Below are positions 1 through 7,233 of a stretch of 64,000 nucleotides of DNA, piece after piece. The stretch is from Desulfomicrobium escambiense DSM 10707. GTDB lineage: Bacteria > Desulfobacterota > Desulfovibrionia > Desulfovibrionales > Desulfomicrobiaceae. Where the stretch lies: contig NZ_AUAR01000010.1 in assembly GCF_000428825.1 (NCBI RefSeq), forward strand, positions 62,001 to 126,000. The letters run 5' to 3'. The first letter of the stretch is position 1. Every line of letters starts with the position of its first letter. The translations under genes and the position numbers were made by a program. The notes beneath the pieces are model-generated. The model searched no databases and was not told where the DNA came from. It saw only the letters and a program-made list of their open reading frames with translations.

Positions 1-1320
1 TCGAGCATCACCACGATCCTGTTCTTTTCCAACGACTCCCTGGCGTCCATTGCCCTGAAGCTCTTCGAGTCGGTATCCGAACACTACACCCTGCTGGCCA
101 TACCGTTCTTCATCCTGTCGTCCCAGTTCCTGTCGACGGGCGGCGTGGCCAAGCGGCTCATCAACTTCGCCCTGGACTGCATCGGGCACGTCAAGGGCGG
201 CCTGGCCATGGCCTCGGTCCTGGCCTGCATGCTCTTCGCGGCAGTTTCCGGCTCATCGCCGGCCACGGTGGCGGCCATCGGCAGTATCGTCATCGGCGGC
301 ATGGTCCGCTCGGGATACCCCGAGAGCTTCGCCGCCGGCGTCATCTGCAACGCCGGGACGCTCGGGATTCTCATCCCGCCGTCCATCGTCATGCTCGTGT
401 ACGCTGCGGCCACCCAGGAGTCGGCGGCCAGGCTATTCATGGCCGGGTTCATCCCCGGCATCTGCCTGGGGCTGCTCCTGATGCTCGCCATCTACATCGT
501 GGCCCGGATCAAGAACTATCCGGCCCTGGCCTGGCCCGGCTTCCGGCAGGTCTTCCGTTCCGGCGTCAAGGCCCTGGGCGGACTCATGCTTGTCATCATC
601 GTGCTGGGCTCCATCTACGGCGGCATCTGCAGCCCGACCGAAGCGGCCGCAGTTTCGGCGGTGTACGCCTACTGGATCGCCGTCTTCGTCTACCGCGACA
701 TGGGGCCCCTCAAGGACGTGCCCCTGCGCAAGTTCGAGGAAAGCCTGGGCTCGGCCCTTACGCGCGGCCTGTGGCAGACCCTGCTGGCCATCCCCAGGTC
801 CTGGGTGCACCCCGAGGTGCGCCACGTGGTCCTGGACGCCGCCAAGGTCAGCATCATGCTGCTCTTCATCATCGGCAACGCCATGCTCTTCGCCCACGTG
901 CTGACCACCGAGCGCATCCCGCACATGATCGCCGAGACCATCGTGGGCTGGGGCCTGCCGGCCTGGGGCTTCCTGATCGTCGTCAACCTGCTGCTCCTGG
1001 CGGCCGGCAACTTCATGGAGCCTTCGGCCATCACCATGATCATGATCCCGATCCTCTTCCCCATCGCCATGAAGCTCGGCATCGATCCCATCCATCTGGG
1101 CATCATCTGCGTGGTTAACATGGAGATCGGCCTGATCACGCCTCCCGTGGGCCTGAACCTCTTCGTCACGGCGGGCATCACCAAGCGCGACCTGACCTGG
1201 GTCGTACGCGCGGCCTTCCCTTGGCTGACGATCCTGCTAGGGTTCCTGGCCATCATCACCTACGTCCCGCAGATCTCCCTGTGGCTGCCGGAATTCATCG
1301 ACAAGCTCAAAGGGTACTGA
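1..1320 (+). CDS. dctM: TRAP transporter large permease DctM (5' partial)
   Basis: Large membrane subunit of a tripartite ATP-independent periplasmic transporter, which imports an organic acid with Na+ in partnership with a small permease and a periplasmic binding protein, both outside the window. The reading frame is open from base 1, so the GTG at 145 is internal. The upstream codons encode the typical DctM stretch LLAIPFFILSSQFLSTGGVA. Many hydrophobic helices follow, together with family-typical glycine/proline segments such as GTLGILIPPSIVMLVYA and EIGLITPPVGLNLFV. About 439 residues are visible against a family length near 430, so only a short N-terminal piece (or a fused small subunit) is missing. 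The substrate cannot be told. It ends at a hairpin terminator and is convergent with the zur-like gene. Confidence 0.92.
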   Translation, partial: SSITTILFFSNDSLASIALKLFESVSEHYTLLAIPFFILSSQFLSTGGVAKRLINFALDCIGHVKGGLAMASVLACMLFAAVSGSSPATVAAIGSIVIGGMVRSGYPESFAAGVICNAGTLGILIPPSIVMLVYAAATQESAARLFMAGFIPGICLGLLLMLAIYIVARIKNYPALAWPGFRQVFRSGVKALGGLMLVIIVLGSIYGGICSPTEAAAVSAVYAYWIAVFVYRDMGPLKDVPLRKFEESLGSALTRGLWQTLLAIPRSWVHPEVRHVVLDAAKVSIMLLFIIGNAMLFAHVLTTERIPHMIAETIVGWGLPAWGFLIVVNLLLLAAGNFMEPSAITMIMIPILFPIAMKLGIDPIHLGIICVVNMEIGLITPPVGLNLFVTAGITKRDLTWVVRAAFPWLTILLGFLAIITYVPQISLWLPEFIDKLKGY

Positions 1321-1344
1321 GGGTTTCCCGAACACGAAACAGAG

Positions 1345-1375
1345 AACCGGACTCCGCGAGGGGCCCGGTTTTTTT
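1345..1375 (+). terminator. Rho-independent terminator after dctM
   Basis: Arms AACCGG (1345-1350) and CCGGTT (1365-1370) enclose a further CTCC/GGGG pairing, and a run of seven T follows. It starts 24 bases after the dctM stop and lies in the convergent gap before the zur-like gene. Confidence 0.75.
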
Positions 1376-1415
1376 GGGGAAGGATTGCGCCCGGCGCAAC
1401 GGGCTGGCCGCGGGG

Positions 1416-1844
1416 CTAGTCGTCGTTTTTGCGGCAGGCCGGGCAGATCCCTTCCAGGCGGATGTCCACATGGCGGACATCGAGCGAAAGGGCCTCCAGG
1501 GCCTTCTGGTCCAGGGGCAGGGTGTCGCAGTGCAGGCAGAGGTAGCGGTCGCAGCGCGTGCAGTGGAAGTGCGGGTGCTCGTCGTCATGATCCTCGCGCA
1601 GGCAGAAGCGGCGCGATTTGTCGCCGAGGTCAAGACGGTTCAGGACCTCGTGTTCGACCAGGAGGTCGAGGATGCGGTAGACCGTGACCCGGTTGATGTC
1701 CGATTTGGCGCGCACCGCATCGAGGACCTCCTGTGCGCTGGACGGGTAGGGGGTGCCGCCCACGGCCATGAGCACGCGCACGCGGTGCTCCGTGGCTTCC
1801 AGGCCCGCGGCGGCGAGACGGTGTTCCGCCGCCTTGGCGGTCAT
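1416..1844 (-). CDS. zur: Fur-family metalloregulator, probably Zur
   Basis: A 142-residue Fur-family repressor. A winged-helix DNA-binding half (motif DINRVTVYRILDLL) is followed by a dimerisation half with a His-rich stretch (DDEHPHFHC) and two CxxC pairs (CTRC and CLHC, then CPAC at the C-terminus) that fit structural and regulatory zinc sites. It is the third gene of znuC-znuB-zur, starting 8 bases after the znuB stop, which argues for zinc rather than iron as its ligand. The ATG at 1844 is chosen because the preceding in-frame codons are antisense to znuB. It probably represses its own operon through the dyad at 3646-3671. Assignment as Zur rests on context; Fur or another metal sensor is possible. 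Confidence 0.85.
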   Translation of the reverse strand: MTAKAAEHRLAAAGLEATEHRVRVLMAVGGTPYPSSAQEVLDAVRAKSDINRVTVYRILDLLVEHEVLNRLDLGDKSRRFCLREDHDDEHPHFHCTRCDRYLCLHCDTLPLDQKALEALSLDVRHVDIRLEGICPACRKNDD

Positions 1845-1852
1845 GCGGGCCT

Positions 1853-2662
1853 TCACCCGAGCCTCCGCAGGCTGTGCACGCCCCAGGCCAGGACATACCC
1901 GCCCGTGGCCATGGCGATGATGGACGCGCCCGAGGTGATGTCGAAGTGGTAGGACACGGCCAGGCCGGCCAGGCAGAAGGCGAGGCTCGCCAGGGTGGCC
2001 AGGACCATCATCTTCCACAGGGAGTTGGTGAAGAGTTCGGCCAGCATGGGCGGGATGGTCAGCAGGGCGATGACCAGGATGAGGCCGGCCACCTGGATGA
2101 CCATGATCACGGTCACGGCCGTCAGGACCTGCATCAGCGCGTAGAGCAGGCGCACCGGCACGCCCATGGAACGCGCGAACTCCATGTCGAAGGACAGGGC
2201 CAGGAAGTCCTTGTACCAGAAGAAGACCACGGCCAGGATGAAGGCGTCGAGGACCGCCATGAAAAGGATGTCCCCGCGCGGGACGGCCAGGATGCTGCCG
2301 AAGAGGTAGCTCATCAGGTCGACGTTGTAGCCAGGGGTGATGTCCATGAGGATGATGCCGATGGCCATGCCTGCCGCCCACATGATGCCCACCACGGAGT
2401 CGCTGCGCTCGGCGCGGCCGAAGGAGGCCATGGCCATGGCCAGGGCGGCCAGGACCGTGAAGGCCACGGCGCAGGGCAGCACGGGCAGGCCCAGGAAAAA
2501 GGCCAGGCCGACGCCGCCGTAGGCCGTGTGGGCCACGCCCCCGGCCATGAAGACCTGGCGGTTGACGACCACGAGGGTGCCGATGACGCCGCAGGCCAGG
2601 CTGGCCAGCAGCCCGGCCAGCAGGGCGTTGCGCATGAATTCCATGGCGAGGAGGTCCATCAT
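1853..2662 (-). CDS. znuB: Zinc/manganese-type ABC transporter permease ZnuB
   Basis: A 269-residue integral membrane permease of the ABC-3 family, which forms the channel of high-affinity zinc (or Mn/Fe) importers. Hydrophobic segments run through the whole protein. The family-typical segments GVAHTAYGGVGLAFFLG, near residue 45, and LLTIPPMLAELFTNSLWKMM, towards the C-terminus, are visible. Its start overlaps the znuC stop by four bases (ATGA), giving translational coupling to the ATPase. No periplasmic ZnuA-type binding protein lies beside it, so the binding protein must be encoded elsewhere. Confidence 0.9.
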   Translation of the reverse strand: MMDLLAMEFMRNALLAGLLASLACGVIGTLVVVNRQVFMAGGVAHTAYGGVGLAFFLGLPVLPCAVAFTVLAALAMAMASFGRAERSDSVVGIMWAAGMAIGIILMDITPGYNVDLMSYLFGSILAVPRGDILFMAVLDAFILAVVFFWYKDFLALSFDMEFARSMGVPVRLLYALMQVLTAVTVIMVIQVAGLILVIALLTIPPMLAELFTNSLWKMMVLATLASLAFCLAGLAVSYHFDITSGASIIAMATGGYVLAWGVHSLRRLG

Positions 2663-3540
2663 TTCGTCACCCCCCGTCCGCCGGCGGTGAAGATCGAGGA
2701 CATGCCGCGGATGTATTCGTCCAGGGGGCAGGTCGCGTCGTGGGTGCCGTAGATGAGTTCAAGCATGGTCGGCGTCAGCTCGCGGCCGCGGTTTTGGATG
2801 AGGCGGTTGTTGACCACGGCCACGCTGGTGATGCGCGTGGAGGCCGAGATGAGGTCGTGGCTGACCATGACGATGGTGATGGAGGCGCTCAGGGCCGAGA
2901 GCAGGTCGAAGAGGCAGACCTTGCCCTGGGGGTCGATGTTGGAGGTAGGTTCGTCGAAGAGCAGCAGGGCCGGGTCAGAAATCAGGGCCCGGGCCACGAG
3001 CACGCGTTGCTTCTGGCCTCCGGACAGGGCGTCGAAGCGGCGTCCGGCCAGGTCGGCCATGTCGACCATGTCCAGGGTGTCCAGGGCCTTGCGCTTCTCG
3101 TCCGCCGAGTAGCCGGGCCAGCGCCGGGTGGAGAAGAGTCCGCTGCCGCGCCGCAGCCCCAGCAGGACAACGTCCCGGACAGTGACGGGAAAACTCGGCT
3201 GGACAAGGGCGTGCTGCGGCACGTAGCCCACGGCGGGCCGCACGACGGCCGGGTCGGCCCCGAGGACGCGCACCGTGCCGCGCGCGGGCCGCAGAAGCCC
3301 GAGGATGATCTTGACCAGGGTCGTCTTGCCGCCGCCGTTGGGCCCGATGACGGCCAGGAAATCCCTGGCGCCGACGCTCAAGGTCACGTCCGTGAGAACC
3401 TCGCGGTCCGCGTAGGCGAAGGTCACGCCCGAGAGTTCGATGACGGGGCCTTCGGTCAGCAGGCGGTGGAAGCGCGGCCCGGGTACGGCCGTGTGCTCGT
3501 GGCCTGTGCAGGTGGAGCAGATGTGGTCGGGTGAATGCAT
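2659..3540 (-). CDS. znuC: Zinc ABC transporter ATPase ZnuC with His/Cys-rich N-terminus
   Basis: ATP-binding subunit of the metal importer. The chosen ATG at 3540 is preceded by AAGG at good spacing and gives 293 residues. Walker A is GPNGGGKTT (about residues 66-74), the signature is LSGGQKQRVLVARAL, Walker B is LLLFDEPTS and the switch His is in VSHD. Unlike a minimal ZnuC, about 32 residues precede the ATPase core, and they are rich in metal ligands (HSPDHICSTCTGHEH). That may be a small zinc-sensing or zinc-holding tail. First gene of znuC-znuB-zur, 115 bases downstream of a perfect dyad. An earlier in-frame start would add about 40 unlikely Pro/Arg-rich residues. Confidence 0.88.
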   Translation of the reverse strand: MHSPDHICSTCTGHEHTAVPGPRFHRLLTEGPVIELSGVTFAYADREVLTDVTLSVGARDFLAVIGPNGGGKTTLVKIILGLLRPARGTVRVLGADPAVVRPAVGYVPQHALVQPSFPVTVRDVVLLGLRRGSGLFSTRRWPGYSADEKRKALDTLDMVDMADLAGRRFDALSGGQKQRVLVARALISDPALLLFDEPTSNIDPQGKVCLFDLLSALSASITIVMVSHDLISASTRITSVAVVNNRLIQNRGRELTPTMLELIYGTHDATCPLDEYIRGMSSIFTAGGRGVTK

Positions 3541-3645
3541 GTCTTTACCTTGCGGGCCGGTTTGTTTGCCAGGCCGGCGGGACCCGGGCGGGAGGTCCGC
3601 CGGCGCTGGGCGAGGTCCCGGATCGATTTTTCCCATGATTTGGAA

Positions 3646-3671
3646 TGCATGTTTATGCAACAGGATTGCAT
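3646..3671. promoter_or_regulatory. Putative Zur operator (overlapping dyads)
   Basis: ATGCAA (3655-3660), CAGGA, TTGCAT (3666-3671) is a perfect 6+6 inverted repeat with a 5-base spacer. It overlaps a second dyad TGCAT-GTTT-ATGCA (3646-3659). Dyads of this size are typical of Fur-family operators. It lies in the divergent region between znuC (minus) and the ferredoxin-nitroreductase (plus), in the only AT-rich stretch there, so it may control one or both. The link to Zur is inferred from position. Confidence 0.6.
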
Positions 3672-3778
3672 CTCGTCAAGGGCGGCCGGCGCGGGTGGCG
3701 GCCCTTGTGCATCGCCTCTTCAGGCCGTAGGAAAAGGGGGCGGCCGCGCCAATGGCGGCCCGGATTACAGGAGGAACC

Positions 3779-4618
3779 ATGCTCGATTTTGCCATAGACG
3801 AGTCACGCTGCATCCAGTGCGGCGAGTGCGCGGCCGACTGCCCCGTGCGCATCATAGACATGAGCCAGGGGCTGCCTCGCATAAGCCTGCAGCGGCAGGG
3901 CCTGTGCATCAGGTGCCAGCATTGCCTGGCCGTCTGCCCCACGGCGGCCCTGTCCATCCTCGGCGTGGACCCGGACGCGAGCGTCGAGATCCTGCCGCCT
4001 TCCCCGGACGGCCTGGAGAACCTGATCAAAAGCCGCAGGTCCGTGCGGCGTTACCGGCCCGAGGCCGTGGAGCGGGCCGTCCTGGACCGTCTCATGGGGG
4101 CCGTGGCCTACGCCCCCACGGGCAAGAACGAGCGCAAGGTCCGCTTCACCCTGGTGGACGACCCGGAAGTCATGGCGCGCATCCGCGTCCTGACCATGGA
4201 GGGCATCCGCCGGGCCGTGGACGAGGACGGCCTGCCCGACGGCATGGAGTTTTTCGCCAAGTTCCTGACCGCCTGGGACCAGGGCCGCGACATCATCTTC
4301 CGCGAAGCCCCGCACATGCTCATCGCCTCCTCGCCCCGCGAGGCCACCTCCGGCGAGGCCGACCCTTTCATCGCCCTGTCCTATTTCGAGCTCATGGCCG
4401 CGAGCCTCGGCCTGGGCACGGTCTGGTGCGGGTACGCCCGCTGGGCCCTGCAGAGCGTGGTGCCGGAGCTGGGCCGCAAGCTCGGCATCCCCTCGGACCA
4501 CCGCTCCATGTACGTCGTCATGTTCGGCTACCCGGCCGTGCGCTACGCCCGCGCCGTGCAGCGCGAGGTGCAGGGCCTGCACCGCGTCAGGTCCGGCGAC
4601 CTGGAGGGCGGGCTGTGA
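3779..4618 (+). CDS. Ferredoxin-nitroreductase fusion protein
   Basis: A 279-residue cytosolic flavoprotein. Residues 1-65 carry two 4Fe-4S ferredoxin motifs (CIQCGECAADCP and CIRCQHCLAVCP). The remainder is an FMN-binding nitroreductase domain beginning near SRRSVRRYRPEAV and ending with MFGYPAVRYAR. The ATG at 3779 follows GGAGG at ideal spacing. Such fusions pass electrons from a ferredoxin domain to a flavin; the substrate is unknown. The stop overlaps the GTG of the methyltransferase/MTHFR gene by four bases (GTGA), so the two proteins are made together and may share a redox job. Confidence 0.9.
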   Translation: MLDFAIDESRCIQCGECAADCPVRIIDMSQGLPRISLQRQGLCIRCQHCLAVCPTAALSILGVDPDASVEILPPSPDGLENLIKSRRSVRRYRPEAVERAVLDRLMGAVAYAPTGKNERKVRFTLVDDPEVMARIRVLTMEGIRRAVDEDGLPDGMEFFAKFLTAWDQGRDIIFREAPHMLIASSPREATSGEADPFIALSYFELMAASLGLGTVWCGYARWALQSVVPELGRKLGIPSDHRSMYVVMFGYPAVRYARAVQREVQGLHRVRSGDLEGGL

Positions 4619-6414
4619 GGCGCGGCATTCTCGATGTCCTGCGCGAGCGCGTGGTCGTGGCCGACGGGGCCATGGGGTCGCTCCTTTTCGAACGGGGCGT
4701 GGATAGCTCGTCCTGCTACGACGCCCTGAACCTGACGGACCCGGCCCTGGTGCGGTCCATCCATCAGGCCTATGCGGCGGCCGGGGCCGAGGTCCTGGAG
4801 ACCAACACCTTCGGCGCCAACAGGGCCAAGCTCGGCCGTTTCGACCTGGGGCACAGGGTTCGCGAGATCAACCTGCGCGGAGCCGAGCTGGCCCAGGCCG
4901 AAGCCGGAGAAGACCGCTGGGTGGCCGGGGCCATGGGCCCGCTGGGGCGCCTGGGCGAGGAGACGGCCGCGCCGGGAGAGACCGAGGAGATTTTCGCCGA
5001 GCAGGCCCGGGCTCTGGTCGAGGGCGGGGTGGACTTCATCATGCTCGAAACCTTCGCGAGCCTCACCCTGCTGCTGTCGGCCCTGCGCGGGGTCAAGGGG
5101 GCCGTTTCCGTGCCCGTGGCCGCGCAGATGGTCTTCACCCAGCGCGGGCGGACCCATTCGGGCCGCTCGGCCCGCGAGTGCTTCGAGGCCCTGGTGGCGG
5201 CCGGGGCCGACATCGTCGGCCTCAACTGCGGCATCGGCCCCAAGAATTCCCTGGAAGTGGTTCGCGCCCTGGGTCCGGTACCTGTGCCCTTGTCGGTGCT
5301 GCCCAACGCGGGTTTTCCTGAGGCCGCGGGCGACCGGCTCATGTACGCCTCGTCGCCGGAGTATTTCGCGCGGCAGACCGCGGCCTGCGCGGTCCACGGC
5401 GCACGCCTGTTGGGCGGGTGCTGCGGGACCGGGCCGGAGCACATCGCGGCCCTGGTCAAGGCGCTGGGATCAGCTTTGCCCGAAGTGCGGATCGAAGCCC
5501 CGTCGGCCGAGGAACGCACGGCCGGGACTGCGGTCCCGACGCGTCTGGCGCGCAGGCTGCAGGAGGGCAAGGTCGTCCTGGTGGAACTCGACCCGCCCAA
5601 GCACCTCGACACGGAGCCCGTGCTCCGGGCGGCCGAGGCCCTGGCCGCGGCGGGCGTGGACGCCATCACCATCGCCGAGAACCCCCTGGCCGTGCCGCGC
5701 CTGTCGAACATCACCCTGGCCGGCATGGTCCGGGCCAGGACCGGCGCGGACGTGGTCGTGCACCTCACGGGCCGCGACCGCAACCTGGTGGGCATGCAGT
5801 CGACCATCATGGGCCTGGCCGCTTCGAACCTGCACAACGTCCTGGCCGTGACCGGGGACCCGCCATCGGCCGGCAGCGCCGAGCGGGTCTCAGGCGTCTA
5901 CGACCTGCGCTCCATGGAGCTCATCTCCCTGCTGGCCGGCTTTAACCGGGGCCGCAACCACTACGGCGACGACATGCGCCTGCCCGTCAACTTCTGCATC
6001 GGCGCGGCCTTCAACCCCAACACGCGCAACATGGCCCTGCAGGTCGGCCGCATGGAGAAGAAGATTGCGGCCGGCGCGACCCACTTCCTGACCCAGCCGG
6101 TCTATTCCCGGTCCAGGGTGGACGAGATCCTGGCCGCGACGGCCCACGTCAAGGCCCCCATCGTGCTCGGCATCATGCCCCTGGCCAGCCACCGCAACGC
6201 CGAGTTCCTGCACAACGAGTTTCCGGGCATCGAGATTCCCCTCGAAGCGCGCGAGCGCATGGCCCGGGCCGGGGATGCGGGGCAGCGGGAGGGCATCGAG
6301 ATCGCCTGGGAGCTACTTGAGTACGCCTGGCCGCATTTCGCGGGGGTGTACATCATCCCGCCGTTCAATCGGTATCAGATGGCGCTTGAACTGATGCGAA
6401 GGTTGGGACTGTGA
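4615..6414 (+). CDS. Bifunctional homocysteine S-methyltransferase / 5,10-methylenetetrahydrofolate reductase
   Basis: A 599-residue fusion. Residues 1-295 form the homocysteine-binding barrel (start motif VVADGAMGSLL), with zinc-ligand Cys205 in GLNCGIG and Cys269-Cys270 in GGCCGTG. Residues from about 310 form a MetF-type MTHFR (VELDPPKHLDTEP; VTGDPPSAG; THFLTQPVY). The same layout is known in YitJ-type proteins. There is no cobalamin-binding or reactivation domain, so this is not a full MetH. The protein could make methyl-THF and handle homocysteine methylation, perhaps with separate B12 proteins. The GTG start at 4615 overlaps the upstream stop (GTGA) and has GGAG before it. Confidence 0.88.
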   Translation: MRRGILDVLRERVVVADGAMGSLLFERGVDSSSCYDALNLTDPALVRSIHQAYAAAGAEVLETNTFGANRAKLGRFDLGHRVREINLRGAELAQAEAGEDRWVAGAMGPLGRLGEETAAPGETEEIFAEQARALVEGGVDFIMLETFASLTLLLSALRGVKGAVSVPVAAQMVFTQRGRTHSGRSARECFEALVAAGADIVGLNCGIGPKNSLEVVRALGPVPVPLSVLPNAGFPEAAGDRLMYASSPEYFARQTAACAVHGARLLGGCCGTGPEHIAALVKALGSALPEVRIEAPSAEERTAGTAVPTRLARRLQEGKVVLVELDPPKHLDTEPVLRAAEALAAAGVDAITIAENPLAVPRLSNITLAGMVRARTGADVVVHLTGRDRNLVGMQSTIMGLAASNLHNVLAVTGDPPSAGSAERVSGVYDLRSMELISLLAGFNRGRNHYGDDMRLPVNFCIGAAFNPNTRNMALQVGRMEKKIAAGATHFLTQPVYSRSRVDEILAATAHVKAPIVLGIMPLASHRNAEFLHNEFPGIEIPLEARERMARAGDAGQREGIEIAWELLEYAWPHFAGVYIIPPFNRYQMALELMRRLGL

Positions 6415-6433
6415 GACGGCGTGGCAAGGATGT

Positions 6434-6751
6434 TCACGCGGCGCCGGCGTGCAACCGAACGCCAAGCGCTTTGGTGACCTTGAGAATGGTGGCGAAACTG
6501 GGGTTTCCGTTTTCGCTGAGTGCCTTGTAGAGGCTCTCTCTGCTCAGTCCTGCTTCCTTGGCGACCTGCGTCATGCCTTTGGCCCTGGCGATATCGCCCA
6601 GCGCACGGGCGATGCCTGCGACGTCATCGGGCGCTTCGGTCAGCCACGCGTCGAGATAGGCAGCCATTTCTTCCGGTGTGCGCAGTTGCTCCGCGACATC
6701 ATAGGCAACTGTCCTGGTTATCGCTGGCGTGCTTTTGGTTGACTTCGACAT
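6434..6751 (-). CDS. Addiction-module antitoxin (HigA/HI1420-like, XRE-type HTH)
   Basis: A 105-residue DNA-binding antitoxin. The N-terminal half (PEEMAAYLDAWLTEAPDD) matches the HI1420-type antidote family, and the C-terminal half is a helix-turn-helix (MTQVAKEAGLSRESLYKAL, then NPSFATILKVTKALGVRL). It is intact. The partner toxin gene directly upstream, with its stop 4 bases before this start, carries a frameshift. These antitoxins normally bind their toxin and repress the shared promoter, here probably through the palindromes at 7021-7074. Local base composition is AT-richer than the flanks, which suits acquisition by transfer. Confidence 0.85.
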   Translation of the reverse strand: MSKSTKSTPAITRTVAYDVAEQLRTPEEMAAYLDAWLTEAPDDVAGIARALGDIARAKGMTQVAKEAGLSRESLYKALSENGNPSFATILKVTKALGVRLHAGAA

Positions 6752-6755
6752 GTCT

Positions 6756-7048
6756 CTACTCCTGAAGATTGCGCGCTAATTTTTGCGCAAGTGCGATGTC
6801 GTCCTTCTGGCTTGATTTGTCGCCACCGACAAGGAGGATGATCAGTTCATCGCCCCGCTGCGTGTAGTATACCCGATAGCCTGGCCGGCATCGACTTTCA
6901 GTTCGGAGATGCCTCCGGAAAGAATCCGATATTGTCCGGGGTTGCCATGGACGAGACGATCAACTCGGACCTGAATGCGAGCCCTTGCGGTTCGGTCTTT
7001 GAGAGAGTTGATCCAATCCCGATACATCTCTGTCATTCGTACGCGCAT
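6756..7048 (-). pseudogene. RelE/ParE-superfamily (HI1419-like) toxin, frameshifted
   Basis: The 5' part encodes a toxin N-terminus (MYRDWINSLKDRTARARI ... [21 protein letters not shown]) and then runs into an early stop in the first frame near 6842. Shifting by one base near 6884 restores the conserved tail [20 protein letters not shown], then DKSSQKDD and LARNLQE, ending at 6756. The expected Pro codon in DAGPGYRVYY is one base short (GGCCA for GGCCCA), so a single-base deletion breaks the gene. The start may be the ATG at 7048 or at 7036. It is either a genuine pseudogene or a sequencing error in a short C/G run. Confidence 0.8.
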
Positions 7049-7074
7049 GACAGAGATGTATCCTCTGGGATACA
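7021..7074. promoter_or_regulatory. Nested palindromes over the toxin-antitoxin start (operator)
   Basis: A perfect 16-base inverted repeat has arms GATACATCTCTGTCAT (7021-7036) and ATGACAGAGATGTATC (7047-7062) with a 10-base spacer, and it covers both candidate toxin start codons. A second dyad TGTATCC-TCTG-GGATACA spans 7057-7074 and shares bases with the first. On the minus strand a TTGACA-like box (7082-7077) sits just upstream. The arrangement suits autoregulation by the antitoxin; an mRNA hairpin hiding the start codon is also possible. Confidence 0.6.
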
Positions 7075-7155
7075 TTTGTCAAGCGGTATCGACGCGGGGG
7101 ATGTCAGGATCGGAAGCGCTTCGAATTTCTCATGGCATCCCCCCTTTGACACACG

Positions 7156-7186
7156 AAACCCTCGCCGATGGCTCGACGAGGGTTTT
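7156..7186. terminator. Hairpin terminator between the TA locus and the DUF6515 gene
   Basis: AAACCCTCG (7156-7164) pairs with CGAGGGTTT (7177-7185), with a 12-base loop and T-rich sequence on both outer sides (better on the plus strand). It lies about 50 bases past the stop of the minus-strand DUF6515 gene, which it probably terminates. Confidence 0.6.
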
Positions 7187-7233
7187 CTAATTGTGCCGAC
7201 CGCAGTGGTCGGACGGTCCGCCATTTCAGGGGG

